Part shown: positions 42,667 through 51,544 of the stretch, in pieces
How positions within the stretch are numbered: position 1 is the stretch's first letter
How the letters are laid out: each line of letters starts with the position of its first letter
Assembly (NCBI GenBank): GCA_040390025.1
Contig: JAZJZD010000002.1
Span: 41,303 to 105,302 of the forward strand
DNA: 64,000 bases
Reading direction: 5' to 3'
From: JAVHYG01 sp040390025
GTDB taxonomy: Bacteria > Pseudomonadota > Gammaproteobacteria > Diplorickettsiales > Diplorickettsiaceae
Made by a program: the position numbers and the translations under genes
Notes under the pieces: model-generated
Seen by the model: only the letters and a program-made list of their open reading frames with translations
Database searches by the model: none
What the model was told of the DNA's origin: nothing

Positions 42667-43458
42667 ATGGAAAATAATAATCAGGATGAAAATAAGCTAA
42701 TTAAGGTTGAAGAAGGAACTAATTTTACTATAGACCTCGATGAAACAAGCATCGAAAAAATACTAGAAAAGGACAAAACGGCTAAATTAGTAGGAGCTTT
42801 CTCTCCTAACGCATTAGGAAAAAAAAAGCTGACCGCTATTTTTAACTATAAGGAGGGAGATGTCGTCGAGGTAAGTAGTGAAACAGAGGTTATCCAAGTT
42901 AAATTAAATATTGAACTTGTTAAGCCAGTAGATTTTTCTAAGAATTTTCCTCTAAATTTCGAAGAGGAAGTAGAATTTCTCATTAAAAATGAAACCGGTC
43001 TTGATGCGACTGAAATCCAGATAAAAACAAATTTATTAGAAAACGTAACTGTAGAAGAAGGAAAGCCTGATGGGAGTGAAGGATATAATTGGGAAAGTCC
43101 TATTGATTTAGATATTTTTGAAAAAAATAACTCTAGTAAATTGGACCCGTCTCATCGGTTTCGTGTTAAAGGAAAGCTAAAAACTGATGAGACGGGTGAG
43201 AAAAAATTAACAATTTTAGTAAAATATCGTGAACTTGAAAGTTTAGCGGAAGATGATTTAGAAAAACAGGGTGCAAAATTTGAAGAAAATATCAATATAG
43301 AAAGTGTTCCAATTGAAGGTTTATTGAAGAAAACATTGCCAGATAAAACTAAATTAGGAAATAGCTATAACGTTATTTTTAATTTTATTAATAAAAGTAA
43401 GCAATTTCCAGCAACCGACGTTCGGATTGAAATTATGCAGGGAGAAGAAGGCACTTGA
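42667..43458 (+). CDS. Ig-like repeat protein, paralogue of the 42152 gene
   Basis: A 263-residue acidic protein with two to three beta-sandwich repeats of the CARDB/DUF11 sort: residues about 1-80, 85-215 and 220-263. The C-terminal repeat (LKKTLPDKTKLGNSYNVIFNF) matches that of its neighbour. No signal peptide or transmembrane helix is seen, which is unusual for such domains, so cytoplasmic action or non-Sec export must be considered. Its stop codon lies inside the 34-bp palindrome at 43451-43484. Confidence 0.6.
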   Translation: MENNNQDENKLIKVEEGTNFTIDLDETSIEKILEKDKTAKLVGAFSPNALGKKKLTAIFNYKEGDVVEVSSETEVIQVKLNIELVKPVDFSKNFPLNFEEEVEFLIKNETGLDATEIQIKTNLLENVTVEEGKPDGSEGYNWESPIDLDIFEKNNSSKLDPSHRFRVKGKLKTDETGEKKLTILVKYRELESLAEDDLEKQGAKFEENINIESVPIEGLLKKTLPDKTKLGNSYNVIFNFINKSKQFPATDVRIEIMQGEEGT

Positions 43459-43484
43459 AGTTGCGAATTCGCAACTTCAAGTGC
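43451..43484. terminator. 34-bp perfect palindrome, probable bidirectional terminator
   Basis: GCACTTGAAGTTGCGAA is followed directly by its exact reverse complement, with no spacer. It overlaps the stop codon of the upstream plus-strand gene and lies 28 bases from the end of the convergent GNAT gene. There is no adjacent T-run, so it may be a repeat insertion that doubles as a terminator. A part, ACTTCAAGTGC, recurs at 5788. Confidence 0.55.
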
Positions 43485-43512
43485 AATGGGTATCCATGGT
43501 ATTTCTAATTAT

Positions 43513-44229
43513 TTATAGCCAAAAATGATAGAAATATTCAGTTTTCTCCTGTTGATAACTACAGCTTTCATATAAACGGCAAGCTTTGATGTTGCCTTGT
43601 TGCGTTACTACCTGACTGATAGGGTAGTCGTTTGCAAGGCACCAAGCTTGCGCGGCGTGGACCAACCGTTTTCCAATGCCTTTGCTTTGGTGCTGTGGGT
43701 CAACACCTAGTAAGCTTAGATCACCGCGGCCTTGCTTTTCATCGATAGTGACCACACCTACTATGTTATGTTGATTTTTAGTAACGAGCACAATTTTAGC
43801 AACCGTCTTTTTACAAGCATTATTGATCCAAGCTTTATACAGTCTATTTACTTGCTCAACTGTCAAGTGAGGGTCATTTCCAAAACGGGAAAGCCGGCCG
43901 ATTTCAGTGGCTATTGTCTTAAGTTCAGAATTAGCCGTATCGGAAGTATAGATTTCTACGCCCCTAGCAGAGGGTAAGGGTGATAAAGTCCGTAAATCTA
44001 CGCAATAAGTAATTTTTTTATCGGCTAAGAAGCCGGCACAGTGTTGAGCTGCCTTTTGCGAGACAATATCTTCGCTTGCTACCAACCAATAGACTAGCTT
44101 TACTCTTTGAGATTTAAGTTCTTGTAAAAGCAGCGCAAGTTTCTCTGTCGTTAGCGGACTTGGGAGGATTTTTGCGACTGATATCCCAAGAATGTCACTA
44201 TCCCAATTAAGCAGTTGAGTGTTATTCAT
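43513..44229 (-). CDS. GNAT acetyltransferase, WecD/RffC-like
   Basis: A 238-residue protein of the GNAT superfamily. The C-terminal acetyl-CoA loop is LGVDPQHQSKGIGKRLVHAA (residues about 173-192), followed by VTQQGNIKACRLYESCSY. The N-terminal NWDSDILGISVAKI and the middle LSRFGNDPHLTVEQVNRLYKAWI match dTDP-4-amino-dideoxy-sugar acetyltransferases (WecD), which acetylate aminosugars for cell-surface polymers. It is divergent from the stand-alone ArnA decarboxylase domain, with about 65 bases between them, so a shared sugar pathway is plausible. Confidence 0.72.
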   Translation of the reverse strand: MNNTQLLNWDSDILGISVAKILPSPLTTEKLALLLQELKSQRVKLVYWLVASEDIVSQKAAQHCAGFLADKKITYCVDLRTLSPLPSARGVEIYTSDTANSELKTIATEIGRLSRFGNDPHLTVEQVNRLYKAWINNACKKTVAKIVLVTKNQHNIVGVVTIDEKQGRGDLSLLGVDPQHQSKGIGKRLVHAAQAWCLANDYPISQVVTQQGNIKACRLYESCSYQQEKTEYFYHFWL

Positions 44230-44295
44230 AAATTAAGTAGAGTAGGCCCATATTTTCTAATGGGCTTGTTTAATTGCCTGTGAAGCGGTAAGGCT

Positions 44296-45315
44296 ATGAG
44301 TTTAAAAGTATTAATTCTGGGTATCAATGGTTTTATTGGCAGTACTCTCTTGGAGCAAGCTTTAAAAGCCAAAACTGACTGGCGCTTTATTGGATTAGAT
44401 ATCTCTGATAACAAGGTCACTGATTTTCTTGCTAATCCACGTGTTCAGTTTAAACAAGGCGATCTCAATCAAGAAATTGCGTGGATAGAGGAACAGGTTC
44501 AACACTGTGATGTTGTTTTACCGCTTGTTGCTATTGCTACACCAGCTACCTATGTTAAAGATCCATTAGCCATTTTTGAATTAGATTTTGAAGCTAATTT
44601 GCGTATTATTCGTCTTTGTGTGAAGCATAAAAAACGAGTTATTTTTCCTTCTACATCGGAAGTCTATGGTATGTGTAGCGATGAGGAGTTTGATGAGCAG
44701 ACAAGTAACTTTGTACTAGGACCTATCAATAAACCGCGCTGGATTTATTCATGTAGTAAGCAGATGATGGATAGAGTAATTCACGCCTATGGTTTACGTG
44801 AGCAATTAGCGTATACGCTATTTAGGCCCTTTAATTGGATGGGTCCAAAATTGGATGATCCGTATAACGCTAAACCTGGCAGTTCACGTGTAGTTAGCCA
44901 GTTTCTTGGGAATATTTTACGTGGGGAAGCAATTCAGTTAGTCAATGGTGGTCTACAGCGGCGTTCTTTTATCGATATAGACGACGGTATTGAAGCGTTA
45001 ATAAAAATAATTGCTAACGAAAAAGATTGTGCAAGCCAGCGTATTTTTAATATCGGTAACCCAAACAATGATATTTCTATCCTCGAACTTGCGGAGTTAT
45101 TAATTGAACAAATTAAAAATTATCCCAAGTATGCTGAAAAAGCAAAGCAAACGCGGTTAGAAAAAGTAGCTGCAGATAATTATTATGGTAAAGGCTATCA
45201 GGATGTGGAACGCCGTGTACCATCGGTTAAGAATGCGCAGAAATATCTGGGCTGGCAGCCGACAACCGATATTAAGACGAGTTTAAAGAAGATTTTGGAT
45301 TACTATTGTATATAG
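44296..45315 (+). CDS. ArnA decarboxylase domain as a stand-alone protein
   Basis: A 339-residue NAD-dependent sugar-nucleotide dehydrogenase/decarboxylase matching the C-terminal half of ArnA, which converts UDP-glucuronate to UDP-4-keto-pentose. The Rossmann loop is GINGFIG (9-15). The catalytic STSEVYG (S121, E122) and YSCSK (Y151, K155) motifs are present. The ArnA-specific RPFNWMGPKLD and YYGKGYQDVERRVPS (with the active-site Arg at 306 or 307) are complete. The N-terminal formyltransferase half of ArnA is absent. This explains the first step of the Arn-type pathway in this genome; ArnB is not in the window. Confidence 0.87.
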   Translation: MSLKVLILGINGFIGSTLLEQALKAKTDWRFIGLDISDNKVTDFLANPRVQFKQGDLNQEIAWIEEQVQHCDVVLPLVAIATPATYVKDPLAIFELDFEANLRIIRLCVKHKKRVIFPSTSEVYGMCSDEEFDEQTSNFVLGPINKPRWIYSCSKQMMDRVIHAYGLREQLAYTLFRPFNWMGPKLDDPYNAKPGSSRVVSQFLGNILRGEAIQLVNGGLQRRSFIDIDDGIEALIKIIANEKDCASQRIFNIGNPNNDISILELAELLIEQIKNYPKYAEKAKQTRLEKVAADNYYGKGYQDVERRVPSVKNAQKYLGWQPTTDIKTSLKKILDYYCI

Positions 45316-45321
45316 TATCCA

Positions 45322-45354
45322 CAATTGAAATTGTAGTTTTTGCAATTTCAATTG
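45322..45354. terminator. Bidirectional terminator hairpin
   Basis: CAATTGAAATTG and CAATTTCAATTG form a perfect 12-base stem around TAGTTTTTG, between the convergent ArnA-domain and lpxK genes. T-rich loop and flanks are modest, so efficiency is uncertain. Confidence 0.55.
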
Positions 45355-45363
45355 CCACTGTTC

Positions 45364-46353
45364 TTAAAATGTCGTATTTCCTTTTGCTGGCAGTCTAGTT
45401 ATTCGATTTAATAAGGCATTTAAAAAATTGTCATCTAGCTTGGCTTTTGCCTTTAAACACCAGAGTCTTGCATCGACTAACCCCTTACATTTGACTGCGT
45501 CTTTTTCTGTCATCAGGATAATAGTGTCTTTGCCATAATTAAAATCGCGTGGTTTAAAAAAATGATGATCCGGAAAAGGATGCTCAGTAAACGTAAGATC
45601 TAATGAGCGTAAACTACTAAAAAACTGATCTGGATTGCCAATACCAGCGACAGCATGGAGTTTTTTCCCATAAAAGTAATCTGACCCTTTTTTATTTTCA
45701 GGCTGAATCAGCTGATAAAAATGATCGGGAATTAATTGCATCTCAAATTCATTAGGATTAGCCGCCTTTCCTTTTGTGACAAGGAAATCAACACGCTTTA
45801 AGCGAGAAATAGGTTCACGCAAAGGTCCTGCAGGCAAACAAAAACCATTGCCAAAGCGACGCTGTCCATCAATAACCGCGATTTCAATATCTCGTCCTAA
45901 TGCTAAATGTTGTAGTCCATCATCACTCACGACAATATTACAGTTAGTTTTTCCTAATAATGTTTTTACTCCTCGACTCCGATTAGGATCGACTATGGTA
46001 GGGCAGCCGGTATGTTGAACCATGAGTAAAGGCTCATCTCCGACTTCACGTGGATTACTATTAATATGGACTTGGCGAGGATAATGATCTGCTTTTCCTC
46101 CATATCCGCGACTAATAATGCCAGGACGCCAGCCTTTTTTTTTCAGAAATTGAACGGTTGCAATAACTAATGGCGTTTTTCCTGACCCTCCTAGGGTGAT
46201 ATTGCCAATTATTAGCACTGGTACGGGAAATCGATTTATTTTTTTTATATGAAACTGATAAAGTTTGCGACGGAAAAAAATAAAGGCACGATACAACAAA
46301 GAAAAAGGCCATAGCAAATAGCCCAGCAAATTTCTATTCCATGGATTTAACAT
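45364..46353 (-). CDS. lpxK: Tetraacyldisaccharide 4'-kinase LpxK
   Basis: It phosphorylates the 4' position of the lipid A precursor, the sixth step of Raetz-pathway synthesis. The 329 residues have an N-terminal membrane-associating helix (YLLWPFSLLYRAFIFFRRKL), the Walker A loop GNITLGGSGKTPLV, the catalytic-loop region IVSDDGLQHLALGRDIEI and the RDFNYG-type C-terminus. A functional LpxK shows that this organism makes lipid A, the acceptor for the Arn-type modification. The small CcmD-like gene overlaps its start by seven bases. No msbA gene is adjacent, unlike in many relatives. Confidence 0.93.
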   Translation of the reverse strand: MLNPWNRNLLGYLLWPFSLLYRAFIFFRRKLYQFHIKKINRFPVPVLIIGNITLGGSGKTPLVIATVQFLKKKGWRPGIISRGYGGKADHYPRQVHINSNPREVGDEPLLMVQHTGCPTIVDPNRSRGVKTLLGKTNCNIVVSDDGLQHLALGRDIEIAVIDGQRRFGNGFCLPAGPLREPISRLKRVDFLVTKGKAANPNEFEMQLIPDHFYQLIQPENKKGSDYFYGKKLHAVAGIGNPDQFFSSLRSLDLTFTEHPFPDHHFFKPRDFNYGKDTIILMTEKDAVKCKGLVDARLWCLKAKAKLDDNFLNALLNRITRLPAKGNTTF

Positions 46354-46496
46354 TGTTTTCTAGATATAAAGGGAAGATTTGCTTGTTTTTTTCGACGTAA
46401 TTTATAATAACGAATTAAAGGAATGCTAAGGTTGATCAACAAAACACCGAGTGTAATGAGATAGGTTACCCATAAATAAAAGCTATAGTCCTTCAT
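46347..46496 (-). CDS. CcmD-like small membrane protein
   Basis: A 49-residue protein starting MKDYSFYLWVTYLITLGVLL, with one transmembrane helix (about 7-28) followed by a basic stretch (RYYKLRRKKQ). This is the layout of CcmD, the small subunit of the CcmABCD heme-handling complex of cytochrome c maturation. GGAAGTTTAA precedes the ATG. Its end overlaps the lpxK start by seven bases, so the two are translated together. No other ccm gene lies in the window, which makes the functional assignment tentative; any one-helix protein with a basic tail would look similar. Confidence 0.5.
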   Translation of the reverse strand: MKDYSFYLWVTYLITLGVLLINLSIPLIRYYKLRRKKQANLPFISRKQC

Positions 46497-46512
46497 TTAA
46501 ACTTCCTTGTTG

Positions 46513-47376
46513 TTAGAGAGGTATTAGTGTAATCGTGTTCGGGCATGGATCACAATAGCTATTATCAACAATTTTTAATTCTCTCTGACCTGCTTTTATA
46601 GTTGCTTCTATTATTTTATAGGTTGTATTCATTGCGCGCGTAAAGGCTTGTAGCGGGTCTTTAGTTAGTAAAAAGTGGCCTAGATAGAGTGCTGAGAAAA
46701 GATCACCCGATCCATTTATGGTTTGTGTTGATTTTATATCAGGCGTTATCGTCAACCACTGCCGACCATTTTTGACGGAGAGAAAAGCAGAGTAAGCTCT
46801 TTCTGAGCCATCTTCGCTTCTAATCTGTAAACGTGTAATGACGACTATAGAAACACCTTTATTATGGAAGAAAGAACAGGCTTGTTGTAGTTGTTTAATA
46901 TTATTAATTTTTTCTCCCCATAAAATTTCTGCCTCAAAGTGATTTGGGGTGATAATATTTGCAACCTCTAAGCATTGTTCGCGAAAAAAAAGAGGAATAT
47001 CTTTTCTTACAAAACAACCTTTTCCTCCTGGCTCACCCATTACGGGATCACAGAGATAGTATAAATCTGAATTATGTTTTCTAAAGCGCCTGACGGTTTC
47101 AATAATAACTTCGCCAATAGCTTTATCACCAATATAGCCTGATAAAATAGCATCACATGTTTTATCTAGGTTTAAAGATTCTAGACCTTGAATTACAGAG
47201 CGAATATGTTGCGCAGAAAATACTTCTCCTTGCCAGGAGCCATAGCCTGTATGGTTAGAAAATTGCACGGTGTTAATCGGCCAGACTTCAAACCCTAAAG
47301 ATTGTAAAGGAAAAGTCGCCGCTTTATTGCCGACATAACCATAGCTAACATGCGATTGTATAGATAAAATGTTCAT
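46513..47376 (-). CDS. pdxY: Pyridoxal kinase PdxY
   Basis: A 287-residue ribokinase-fold enzyme that salvages pyridoxal to pyridoxal 5'-phosphate. The N-terminus NILSIQSHVSYGYVGNKAATFPLQ, the motif CDPVMGEPGGKG, and the C-terminal catalytic loop TINGSGDLFSALYLG (with the catalytic Asp) are characteristic of PdxY. The length equals E. coli PdxY (287). It ends 16 bases upstream of the CcmD-like gene on the same strand, so pdxY, the small gene and lpxK may be transcribed together. Confidence 0.92.
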   Translation of the reverse strand: MNILSIQSHVSYGYVGNKAATFPLQSLGFEVWPINTVQFSNHTGYGSWQGEVFSAQHIRSVIQGLESLNLDKTCDAILSGYIGDKAIGEVIIETVRRFRKHNSDLYYLCDPVMGEPGGKGCFVRKDIPLFFREQCLEVANIITPNHFEAEILWGEKINNIKQLQQACSFFHNKGVSIVVITRLQIRSEDGSERAYSAFLSVKNGRQWLTITPDIKSTQTINGSGDLFSALYLGHFLLTKDPLQAFTRAMNTTYKIIEATIKAGQRELKIVDNSYCDPCPNTITLIPL

Positions 47377-47614
47377 AGTTTTTAGTAGCAGTCCCCCATA
47401 GCAATAACTTGAGGCTTAGGTGTTATAGGGAAACTAGTTTCTAGTAATTCCTTTCGCATAAAAACGTATTTTACTTAACTTATTAGGCAACGCAATTAAA
47501 TTTATATAAAATGGGGAGATAGGTTTTTGATAAAAACGGCGTCTAATTTGACGATAACAGTGCGTATTTAGGTTGTTGTATGATTAAAATAGCCCGTTTA
47601 AAAATTAGTATAAT

Positions 47615-49195
47615 TTATGGCTTAAAATAGATTCTTTGTTCTTCGGCTTCATTTTCATCCTGAGTAGGTTTTTCTTCTGATATTAACTCTTTCGATTGAT
47701 TGGATGCTTGGGAGGCCAATTCACTTTCCATTTTCTCCATCGATTGAATTAACTGATTAAGCTTTTCATCCTGTTTTCTCGTTATTGCTTCCATTTCTGC
47801 GCTTAGCTTTTCTTCTCGTTCTATCGCTTTTGCTTCATGCTTTTTAAATATTTCTTCCATTTCTTCTCGAATGACTTGAAGTTGTGCAGCGAGTTGATCG
47901 ATTTTTTTGCTCAGTCTTTCTTCCATTCCTTTATCTTTTTTAGAAACATGACTTATATATTCCTTGAGTTGCTTTTGTCCTTTATCCAATTCACCTAGAC
48001 TCGTATCTACATATTTTTTGTAGTCTAAAAATAATGTATGACAAAGTGGGTTTAATTCATGACCCCATTCTTTAAAAAGAGTCTTATCAGGATGAAATAA
48101 GCGCGAACCTTTTCGATAGAAGCTCGATAAACGAGATTGAAGACGAATTGTAAATTCAACCGCTGCTTCGCAATCAACATTGCCTATCAGAACTTCATTG
48201 ATTATTTCCCGATAGGGCACTAATTGAGAATCAATAAAACAAGTAAGTGTACCAAAGCTCTCATTAAGCAAATCGACTATTTGTTGGTTGCCATCCTGCT
48301 CTTTCTTTTCTAAAATAGCGCTTATCTGTTCCCGCTGGGCATTGATCCATTGACTTGGATCGTAGGTACTTAATCCTTTTTTTTCTATACTAGGGGAGGT
48401 CATATCCATACCTTTCTTTCGTTGCCTAACAGAGCCTGAACTTGTCGATGGGTTTGCTGTTGGAACTACACTTCTTTCTGTTACAGGCACATGTACAGGC
48501 ACATATGCTTGCGATGACCCTAAGTAGGTAGCGTGATACCACTTTGATAAATAATCACGGAGTGTTTTTGCTGTTTTTTGATAGTCAGCTTCTATTTCTT
48601 TTTTTGTTTCAATGGCTTCATCCCTCGATATTTTTTTTAATTCCTGTTGTAACTTTTCAAAAAATTTTTTCTCTCGCTGTGTTTCATAATGACTGAGTTC
48701 AGATTCAAAATGTTGCGTTAACCAATGAGCGGAGTATTTGCTAAGACGAGTTTCAAATTGAAGTTCGCTTTTACTTAGCCACGCCGCTAATTTTTCCATG
48801 ATATGCTGGTCTTTAGTCATGGGTATTGTGATACTTGGACAAAAACTTATTTCTGGTTCTTCTCTCTGTACCTCTCGAAATACTAGACATTGTTGATAAT
48901 AGGACCAGACTTCAAGCTGCTGGTTGATTGAACTAAACCAACGCTGCAACCATTGCTGCCAAGTCGGTTTTGACCAATAGTGCTGCAGTTTTACTTGTAA
49001 TTGTTCTGGGGTTAGCCCAAATAAACGTATACTTGCCAAACTGATTTCGGTACGATCCCATAAGGGCGTATCCTCTGTTAACTTAGGAATTATAAAGATA
49101 ACCGAATACCAACATTTATCCGACCACCAACGCAAGCGCTGTTTGGGCTTATTAGCCAACTGCTTTCCTTTTGCTTTCAAAATCTTATGTAACAT
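47615..49195 (-). CDS. Coiled-coil protein sharing a C-terminal module with its neighbour
   Basis: A 526-residue hydrophilic protein. The first 120 residues are tryptophan-rich (KQRLRWWSDKCWYSVIF; YWSKPTWQQWLQRWF), with several WxxW-type repeats. The middle is mixed helix, and a long coiled coil runs from about residue 410 to 500. The C-terminus (EEKLNQLIQSMEKMESELAS...ELISEEKPTQ) is homologous to the end of the next gene (EKVNQLSQAMEQMKSSF...GIISEEKPTK). No signal peptide is seen. It follows that gene by 37 bases. A glutamate-rich end fits Dot/Icm-type secretion signals, but this is inference. The function is unknown. Confidence 0.6.
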   Translation of the reverse strand: MLHKILKAKGKQLANKPKQRLRWWSDKCWYSVIFIIPKLTEDTPLWDRTEISLASIRLFGLTPEQLQVKLQHYWSKPTWQQWLQRWFSSINQQLEVWSYYQQCLVFREVQREEPEISFCPSITIPMTKDQHIMEKLAAWLSKSELQFETRLSKYSAHWLTQHFESELSHYETQREKKFFEKLQQELKKISRDEAIETKKEIEADYQKTAKTLRDYLSKWYHATYLGSSQAYVPVHVPVTERSVVPTANPSTSSGSVRQRKKGMDMTSPSIEKKGLSTYDPSQWINAQREQISAILEKKEQDGNQQIVDLLNESFGTLTCFIDSQLVPYREIINEVLIGNVDCEAAVEFTIRLQSRLSSFYRKGSRLFHPDKTLFKEWGHELNPLCHTLFLDYKKYVDTSLGELDKGQKQLKEYISHVSKKDKGMEERLSKKIDQLAAQLQVIREEMEEIFKKHEAKAIEREEKLSAEMEAITRKQDEKLNQLIQSMEKMESELASQASNQSKELISEEKPTQDENEAEEQRIYFKP

Positions 49196-49232
49196 TTACT
49201 TCCTACGACAATAATTTCTTTAGGCAGAATCA

Positions 49233-51287
49233 TTAGTGTTTGAAACAAAAGTTTGCTTTTTGCCTTTTAGTAGGTTTTTCTTCTGATATTATCCCTTGCA
49301 ATTGATTGGGTGTGTTGGAGACGAAACTACTTTTCATTTGCTCCATTGCTTGGGACAACTGATTAACCTTTTCTTCCTGTTCTTTCGCCTTTGCTTCCAT
49401 TTTTTCCTTTAGGTTTTTTTCCCGTTCTGCCGCTTTTTCTTCCTGCTTTCTTAATTTTTCTTCCATTTCTTTTTTGTCTAAACGGCTTTTTTCTTCTAAT
49501 TGTTTTATTCGCTCCTCTTGTTTTTGTGATCCCTTTTGTTCGCTTTGCTCTACTTCCTTTACATGTAATTCTAGCTTACACTTTTCGATTTCATTTATCA
49601 GTTCAGTGCCTAACTTTTTTAATGTATCATTTAATTCAGAGCGACCAAGCCAACCGCGCCGTGCAGCGTCTGCATCGATCACTAAACGCTTTATCCCTTG
49701 ATGAAACACATCCATGGCTACATAATTAATTTCAGCTCCTTTTTCTGTACTCGTATCAACGGCATTAGCTAAAGCTTCCAAAGCGTGTTTCCATTCCTCT
49801 TTTCTATCTTGAAGAAGTGATGAAATACCACTAATTAACTGTAAAAAATACGGCCAGCCAGCACGCTTTCTTAATTTCGTTAAATATCTATCTAAAAGCT
49901 GTTTAATTTGGTTTAAAGGGGAATACACCGATTTAAAAGGTGCTAAATGTCTTGACGCAGGTATCAAAATACTTAAATCCTTTTGAAAATAACTTATTAC
50001 TTCTTTTTTCCAATCCGGACACTCAATATCTTCAAAATCTACTGATAGCGGACTTAATAAAGTAGTACCTTGCTCTGTACGTTCTAATAGGTTAGCCCCT
50101 GCTTTTAATAAATGTACAACGCTTTCACCATCTTCTGCCGCAAAAGCTTTTTCTAACAAGTGATAACCCACGGTTTTAGATTTACCTTGTGCTAATGGTT
50201 TATCTAAGTTTAGCTGAAAGTCCGAAGCATAATGTTTAACATAATCAGCGTGTGCGCTATACACGGCAGGTAGTTTTTTACAGACTTTTTCTATCGCTAC
50301 ATGTGGGGTAATCGCAGGTGATTCAGAGTGCAGATTTAATAAGCGACTAAAACGCTCCTTTTTTCCTTCGGCTAATGCCTTAACGGCTATTTCGACAAGT
50401 TTAGCTTGCGTTAATTGTTCTTCTTTAAATCGCTCTAAACCTGGTTTTGATATACGTTGGCTTAATTCAGTATGTAGTTGCACGAGTGCTGGATTGTCAG
50501 GCTCCGAAAATTTAAGATTAATTCGGTAGTTTTTATCAAGTAATCCTGATAAGGCCTGATAATCTACTGAATTAAGTTTCGTATTCCCTAAATCTAACAG
50601 TTTAAGTCCCGGATGTTTAGCTACTGCCCCAGTTAGGCCCTGTATAAAGCTAGTATGTGAGTAGCCAAGCTCAAGATGTAAAGTTTCTAAGTTTGCATGG
50701 GTATTCAAAAAATTCGTGAACTTACTTAGCTCTATACACGATGGGAATGCCAATGTGAAATCTTTTAGCGCGCCTTTATGGTTAGTCAACCCTTCGAAGA
50801 AAGCACTGAAAAAACCCTCACTTAATAGTCTATATGTTTCTCGCCGAGAAGAAATCTTAACTCTGTTCAGTTTAATCGTATGCCAGCTATATTTTTTGCA
50901 CAAGGTGAGCAATAGATTTTCAAGTTCAAATTGTTGTATAGTTAAATTCTTTTCCTTTTCAGTAATTCTTAGTGATATGTGTTCTTGCGGCTTTTTAGCC
51001 ATACGAACTATATGTGCATCCGCTAAACTAGAGTGATAACCGATGGTGTGTTCATTAATAGCGCCTGTTAAAATGGACTCCGCTGTATTATTGGGAATAA
51101 GTTCAACATTATTTAAGTGAAATTGGTAACCCGTTTCATCAAAAGGATTAAGGTTCGCATTGGGATCAAGATTGGCATTAATATAACGCTCAAGGTTACA
51201 TAACTGCAAAAAGGTTAAGGGTGCATTATTTAATTTGAACCAGCCTGTTGCTTTGAAGCTCTCAAATGCTCGATCAAAACTGTCCAT
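49233..51287 (-). CDS. Leucine-rich-repeat protein with ankyrin-like unit and coiled coil
   Basis: A 684-residue protein. Leucine-rich repeats are visible at roughly 185-260 (LKDFTLAFPSCIELSKF, LETLHLELGYSHTSF, LKLLDLGNTKLNSVDYQAL). An ankyrin-like unit lies at about 375-405 (GYHLLEKAFAAEDGESVVHLLKAGANLLE). The last 110 residues form a charged coiled coil and end with the shared module ...ISEEKPTKRQKANF. This mix of eukaryotic-type repeats is typical of effectors in Legionellales. There is no signal peptide. It is transcribed ahead of the 526-residue gene with 37 bases between them. The target is unknown. Confidence 0.65.
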   Translation of the reverse strand: MDSFDRAFESFKATGWFKLNNAPLTFLQLCNLERYINANLDPNANLNPFDETGYQFHLNNVELIPNNTAESILTGAINEHTIGYHSSLADAHIVRMAKKPQEHISLRITEKEKNLTIQQFELENLLLTLCKKYSWHTIKLNRVKISSRRETYRLLSEGFFSAFFEGLTNHKGALKDFTLAFPSCIELSKFTNFLNTHANLETLHLELGYSHTSFIQGLTGAVAKHPGLKLLDLGNTKLNSVDYQALSGLLDKNYRINLKFSEPDNPALVQLHTELSQRISKPGLERFKEEQLTQAKLVEIAVKALAEGKKERFSRLLNLHSESPAITPHVAIEKVCKKLPAVYSAHADYVKHYASDFQLNLDKPLAQGKSKTVGYHLLEKAFAAEDGESVVHLLKAGANLLERTEQGTTLLSPLSVDFEDIECPDWKKEVISYFQKDLSILIPASRHLAPFKSVYSPLNQIKQLLDRYLTKLRKRAGWPYFLQLISGISSLLQDRKEEWKHALEALANAVDTSTEKGAEINYVAMDVFHQGIKRLVIDADAARRGWLGRSELNDTLKKLGTELINEIEKCKLELHVKEVEQSEQKGSQKQEERIKQLEEKSRLDKKEMEEKLRKQEEKAAEREKNLKEKMEAKAKEQEEKVNQLSQAMEQMKSSFVSNTPNQLQGIISEEKPTKRQKANFCFKH

Positions 51288-51544
51288 TTATTTTTTCCTT
51301 ATTTTTATGGGAACCCCTTATATAATTATTCCTAAAGTATAATTTATATTTGCTAGGCTCGCTAGATTTGATTTAATTTACTTATGACACTTCTTTATTT
51401 AATTGTTTTTTAAGTTTAAGCATAAAAAGCAGTGAGTAGTGTATAAAAAGGCAGTAAAGTGAGTGACTCAAAGGATGAACGTTACAAATTCCCTACAGTT
51501 TGGAAAATAAAGTCTTGAATAAATAGGCTAGGCTCTTATTTTCT

